From contig NVUX02000074.1 of the NCBI GenBank assembly GCA_002402045.2, forward strand, positions 124,001 to 188,000: a DNA stretch of 64,000 bases, written 5' to 3'. Origin of the DNA: Paracoccaceae bacterium. GTDB lineage: Bacteria > Pseudomonadota > Alphaproteobacteria > Rhodobacterales > Rhodobacteraceae. Shown one piece after another: positions 62,721-64,000 of this stretch. Under the pieces are notes generated by a model, which saw only the letters and a list, made by a program, of their open reading frames with translations, made no database searches and was not told where the DNA came from. Made by a program: the position numbers and the translations under genes. Every line of letters begins with the position of its first letter. The first letter of the stretch is position 1.

Positions 62721-62750
62721 CCGGTCGCGCTTTGCGCGCGGCCGGCTTTT
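62721..62750 (+). terminator. Hairpin with T-tract between binding-protein and livH genes
   Basis: CCGGTCGCGC and GCGCGCGGCCGG form an interrupted stem (5 bp plus 4 bp around a small internal loop, TTT loop), followed by CTTTTC. It sits 22 bases behind the binding-protein stop and is another intra-operon hairpin of the kind that lowers permease expression. Confidence 0.6.
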
Positions 62751-62798
62751 CTGCAAAGTTTGCAGACCTCATTCACATAAAACGGAGCGGGCCGAGCT

Positions 62799-63842
62799 AT
62801 GGACGCCATCCTTCTGCAAGTACTAAACGGGATAGACAAGGGCAGCGCCTATGCGCTTATCGCCTTGGGCCTCACCCTGATTTTCGGCACGCTCGGCGTG
62901 GTAAACTTCGCCCACGGGGCCTTGTTTATGATCGGCGCCTTTGTGGCGGTGACCGTTGGCAAAATACTGGACATCTCCAAAGTCACCCTCGACCCTGTAA
63001 GGGTTGATTTTCTTGGCAATCCGGCCAAGATTAAAACGCCGTATGTAACCGAATGGTTCGGCGAATTTGGCTTTTGGATGATCGAGTGGTCGGTGCTGGT
63101 ATCGGTGATTGTCGCCATTCCGGTGATGGTCCTGATCGGGATCATTCTGGAACGCGGCCTGATCAAGCACTTTTATGACCGCCCGCATGCAGACCAAATT
63201 CTAGTGACCTTTGGCCTCGCGATTGTGCTGCAAGAGGTTATCAAGGCGGTTTTCGGTGCCAACCCCATTCCGCAATCAGCCCCTGAGCTGCTTAAAGGCT
63301 CGCTCGATTTTGGCGTGATGATCGGGATGGCGGAAAACACCGTTATCTATCCGCTCTGGCGTCTGGTGTATTTCTGCTTCTCCGACCTGATTATTGGTGG
63401 CGTGTTTGCCTTTTTGCGCTTCACCACCTTTGGTATGGTTGTGCGGGCTGGCATGGCAGACCGCGAAACCGTGGGCTTGCTTGGCATTAATATCGACAAG
63501 CGTTTCACCATTATGTTTGGTGTGGCCGCCGCAGTGGCGGGCCTTGCGGGCGTAATGTATACGCCGATTAACCCGCCAAATTACCATATGGGTATGGATT
63601 TTCTGGTGCTGAGCTTTGTGGTGGTTGTGGTTGGCGGCATGGGTAGTTTGCCCGGTGCTGTGGCTGCGGGCTTCTTGCTCGGTATTCTTGAGAGCTTTGC
63701 CTCTATGCCGCTGATTAAAGATGCGATTGCAGCCATTGGCCTGCCAAGCATCGACCAAATTATCATTTACCTCGTGGCTGTTATAGTCTTGCTGGTTCGG
63801 CCTCGTGGGCTGATGGGCAAAGCTGGCATGATGGAGGATTAA
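62799..63842 (+). CDS. livH: Branched-chain amino acid-type ABC transporter permease (LivH)
   Basis: A membrane subunit of a hydrophobic-amino-acid-type importer, 347 residues. It begins LLQVLNGIDKGSAYALIALGLTLIFGTLGVVNFAHGALFMIGAF, the canonical LivH opening, and has a GVMYTPINPPNYHMGMDFLVLSFVVVVVGGMGSLPGAVAAG C-terminal motif. It is longer than LivH of E. coli (308) because of an insertion after the second helix (about 60-85: SKVTLDPVRVDFLGNPAKIKT). LivM follows after four bases. Symbol by family position; true ligand may not be leucine. Confidence 0.93.
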   Translation: MDAILLQVLNGIDKGSAYALIALGLTLIFGTLGVVNFAHGALFMIGAFVAVTVGKILDISKVTLDPVRVDFLGNPAKIKTPYVTEWFGEFGFWMIEWSVLVSVIVAIPVMVLIGIILERGLIKHFYDRPHADQILVTFGLAIVLQEVIKAVFGANPIPQSAPELLKGSLDFGVMIGMAENTVIYPLWRLVYFCFSDLIIGGVFAFLRFTTFGMVVRAGMADRETVGLLGINIDKRFTIMFGVAAAVAGLAGVMYTPINPPNYHMGMDFLVLSFVVVVVGGMGSLPGAVAAGFLLGILESFASMPLIKDAIAAIGLPSIDQIIIYLVAVIVLLVRPRGLMGKAGMMED

Positions 63843-63846
63843 GGAC

Positions 63847-64000
63847 ATGAACCTGATGAAAGACCGCTTGCTTCTGATCATATTCGCCTGTGTTGTTTTG
63901 GCAGCGCCCCTGATCTTTGCGCCCACCGGCGCCGCCTACCCAGACCTATTGCAGCGCTTTGCGATATACGGGATTTTTGCCATCGGGTTTAACATCCTGT
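63847..64000 (+). CDS. livM: Branched-chain amino acid-type ABC transporter permease (LivM), 3' truncated by window
   Basis: Only the first 51 codons are inside the window: MNLMKDRLLLIIFACVVLAAP followed by a loop and YGIFAIGFNIL. The hydrophobic first helix and the IYGIFAIGFNIL segment, which starts the second helix in LivM proteins, fit the family. AAGGAC lies just before the ATG, four bases after the livH stop. The rest of the gene, and probably livG and livF, lie beyond the window. Confidence 0.85.
   Translation, partial: MNLMKDRLLLIIFACVVLAAPLIFAPTGAAYPDLLQRFAIYGIFAIGFNIL

Noticed and set aside
1-64000. CRISPR arrays, transposases, integrases, tRNA or rRNA genes, toxin-antitoxin pairs or phage-defence genes
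   Set aside because: None was found on reading the spacers and the ORF list; the RecD-like helicase has no nuclease or defence partner.

Overview
The window looks like the chromosome of a marine alphaproteobacterium of the Rhodobacterales (Roseobacter-type). The DNA is moderately GC-rich and gene-dense. Supporting signs are a heparinase-like gene next to purH, the ethylmalonyl-CoA pathway genes ccrA and ecm around an acyltransferase, a luxR/luxI pair, COQ9, and two TRAP transporters plus one Liv-type ABC transporter in 64 kb. No rRNA, tRNA, CRISPR array, integrase or insertion sequence was seen. No gap between genes exceeds about 240 bases. Species cannot be named from the sequence alone.

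Layout. 1-10.3 kb: end of a heparinase II/III-family gene, purH, a phosphomannomutase/phosphoglucomutase, an MltB-type lytic transglycosylase, a Tat-exported multicopper oxidase with an ABC exporter, and a DeoR regulator divergent from a choline-kinase-like gene. 10.3-17 kb: an AT-richer orphan gene, deoD, then ecm, a PlsB-like acyltransferase and ccrA. 17-26 kb: a small ORF overlapping luxR, luxI, a RecD-like helicase, a lipoprotein, an FMN reductase, smc, a TPR protein and trxC. 26-39 kb: a LysR regulator divergent from a catabolic and transport island. The island holds a class III CoA-transferase, an acyl-CoA-dehydrogenase-fold protein lacking the usual catalytic Glu, a ThDP enzyme, a TAXI-type TRAP transporter, UspA, a BKACE enzyme, a class III aminotransferase and a quinone-oxidoreductase-like enzyme. 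Exported MsrB follows. 39-48 kb: mscS and aroC, an EamA permease, a TPP riboswitch with thiBPQ, and a large unusual glycosyltransferase. 48-55 kb: a racemase and GntR regulator divergent from a ThDP enzyme, a DadA-like amino acid dehydrogenase and a DctPQM TRAP transporter. 55-64 kb: rpsU, COQ9, a class IV aminotransferase, a quinone oxidoreductase, a P450, an ScfR-like regulator, and the start of a Liv-type ABC operon.

How it fits together. ccrA and ecm encode two steps of C2/acetyl-CoA assimilation. The CoA-ester and amino-acid islands would feed acyl-CoAs and 2-oxo acids into the same metabolism. An 11-base element (GTTATTGCAAA) occurs upstream of ccrA and again in the divergent promoter of the ScfR-like regulator, suggesting a regulatory link. 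Both TRAP islands carry a ThDP-dependent enzyme, and the window also holds a complete riboswitch-controlled thiamine uptake operon. The most unusual candidate is the 26-39 kb island. Its acyl-CoA-dehydrogenase-like protein has Gln and Asn where catalytic glutamates normally sit, as in 3-sulfinopropionyl-CoA desulfinases. It lies beside a LysR gene and a class III CoA-transferase, which suggests organosulfur acid catabolism.
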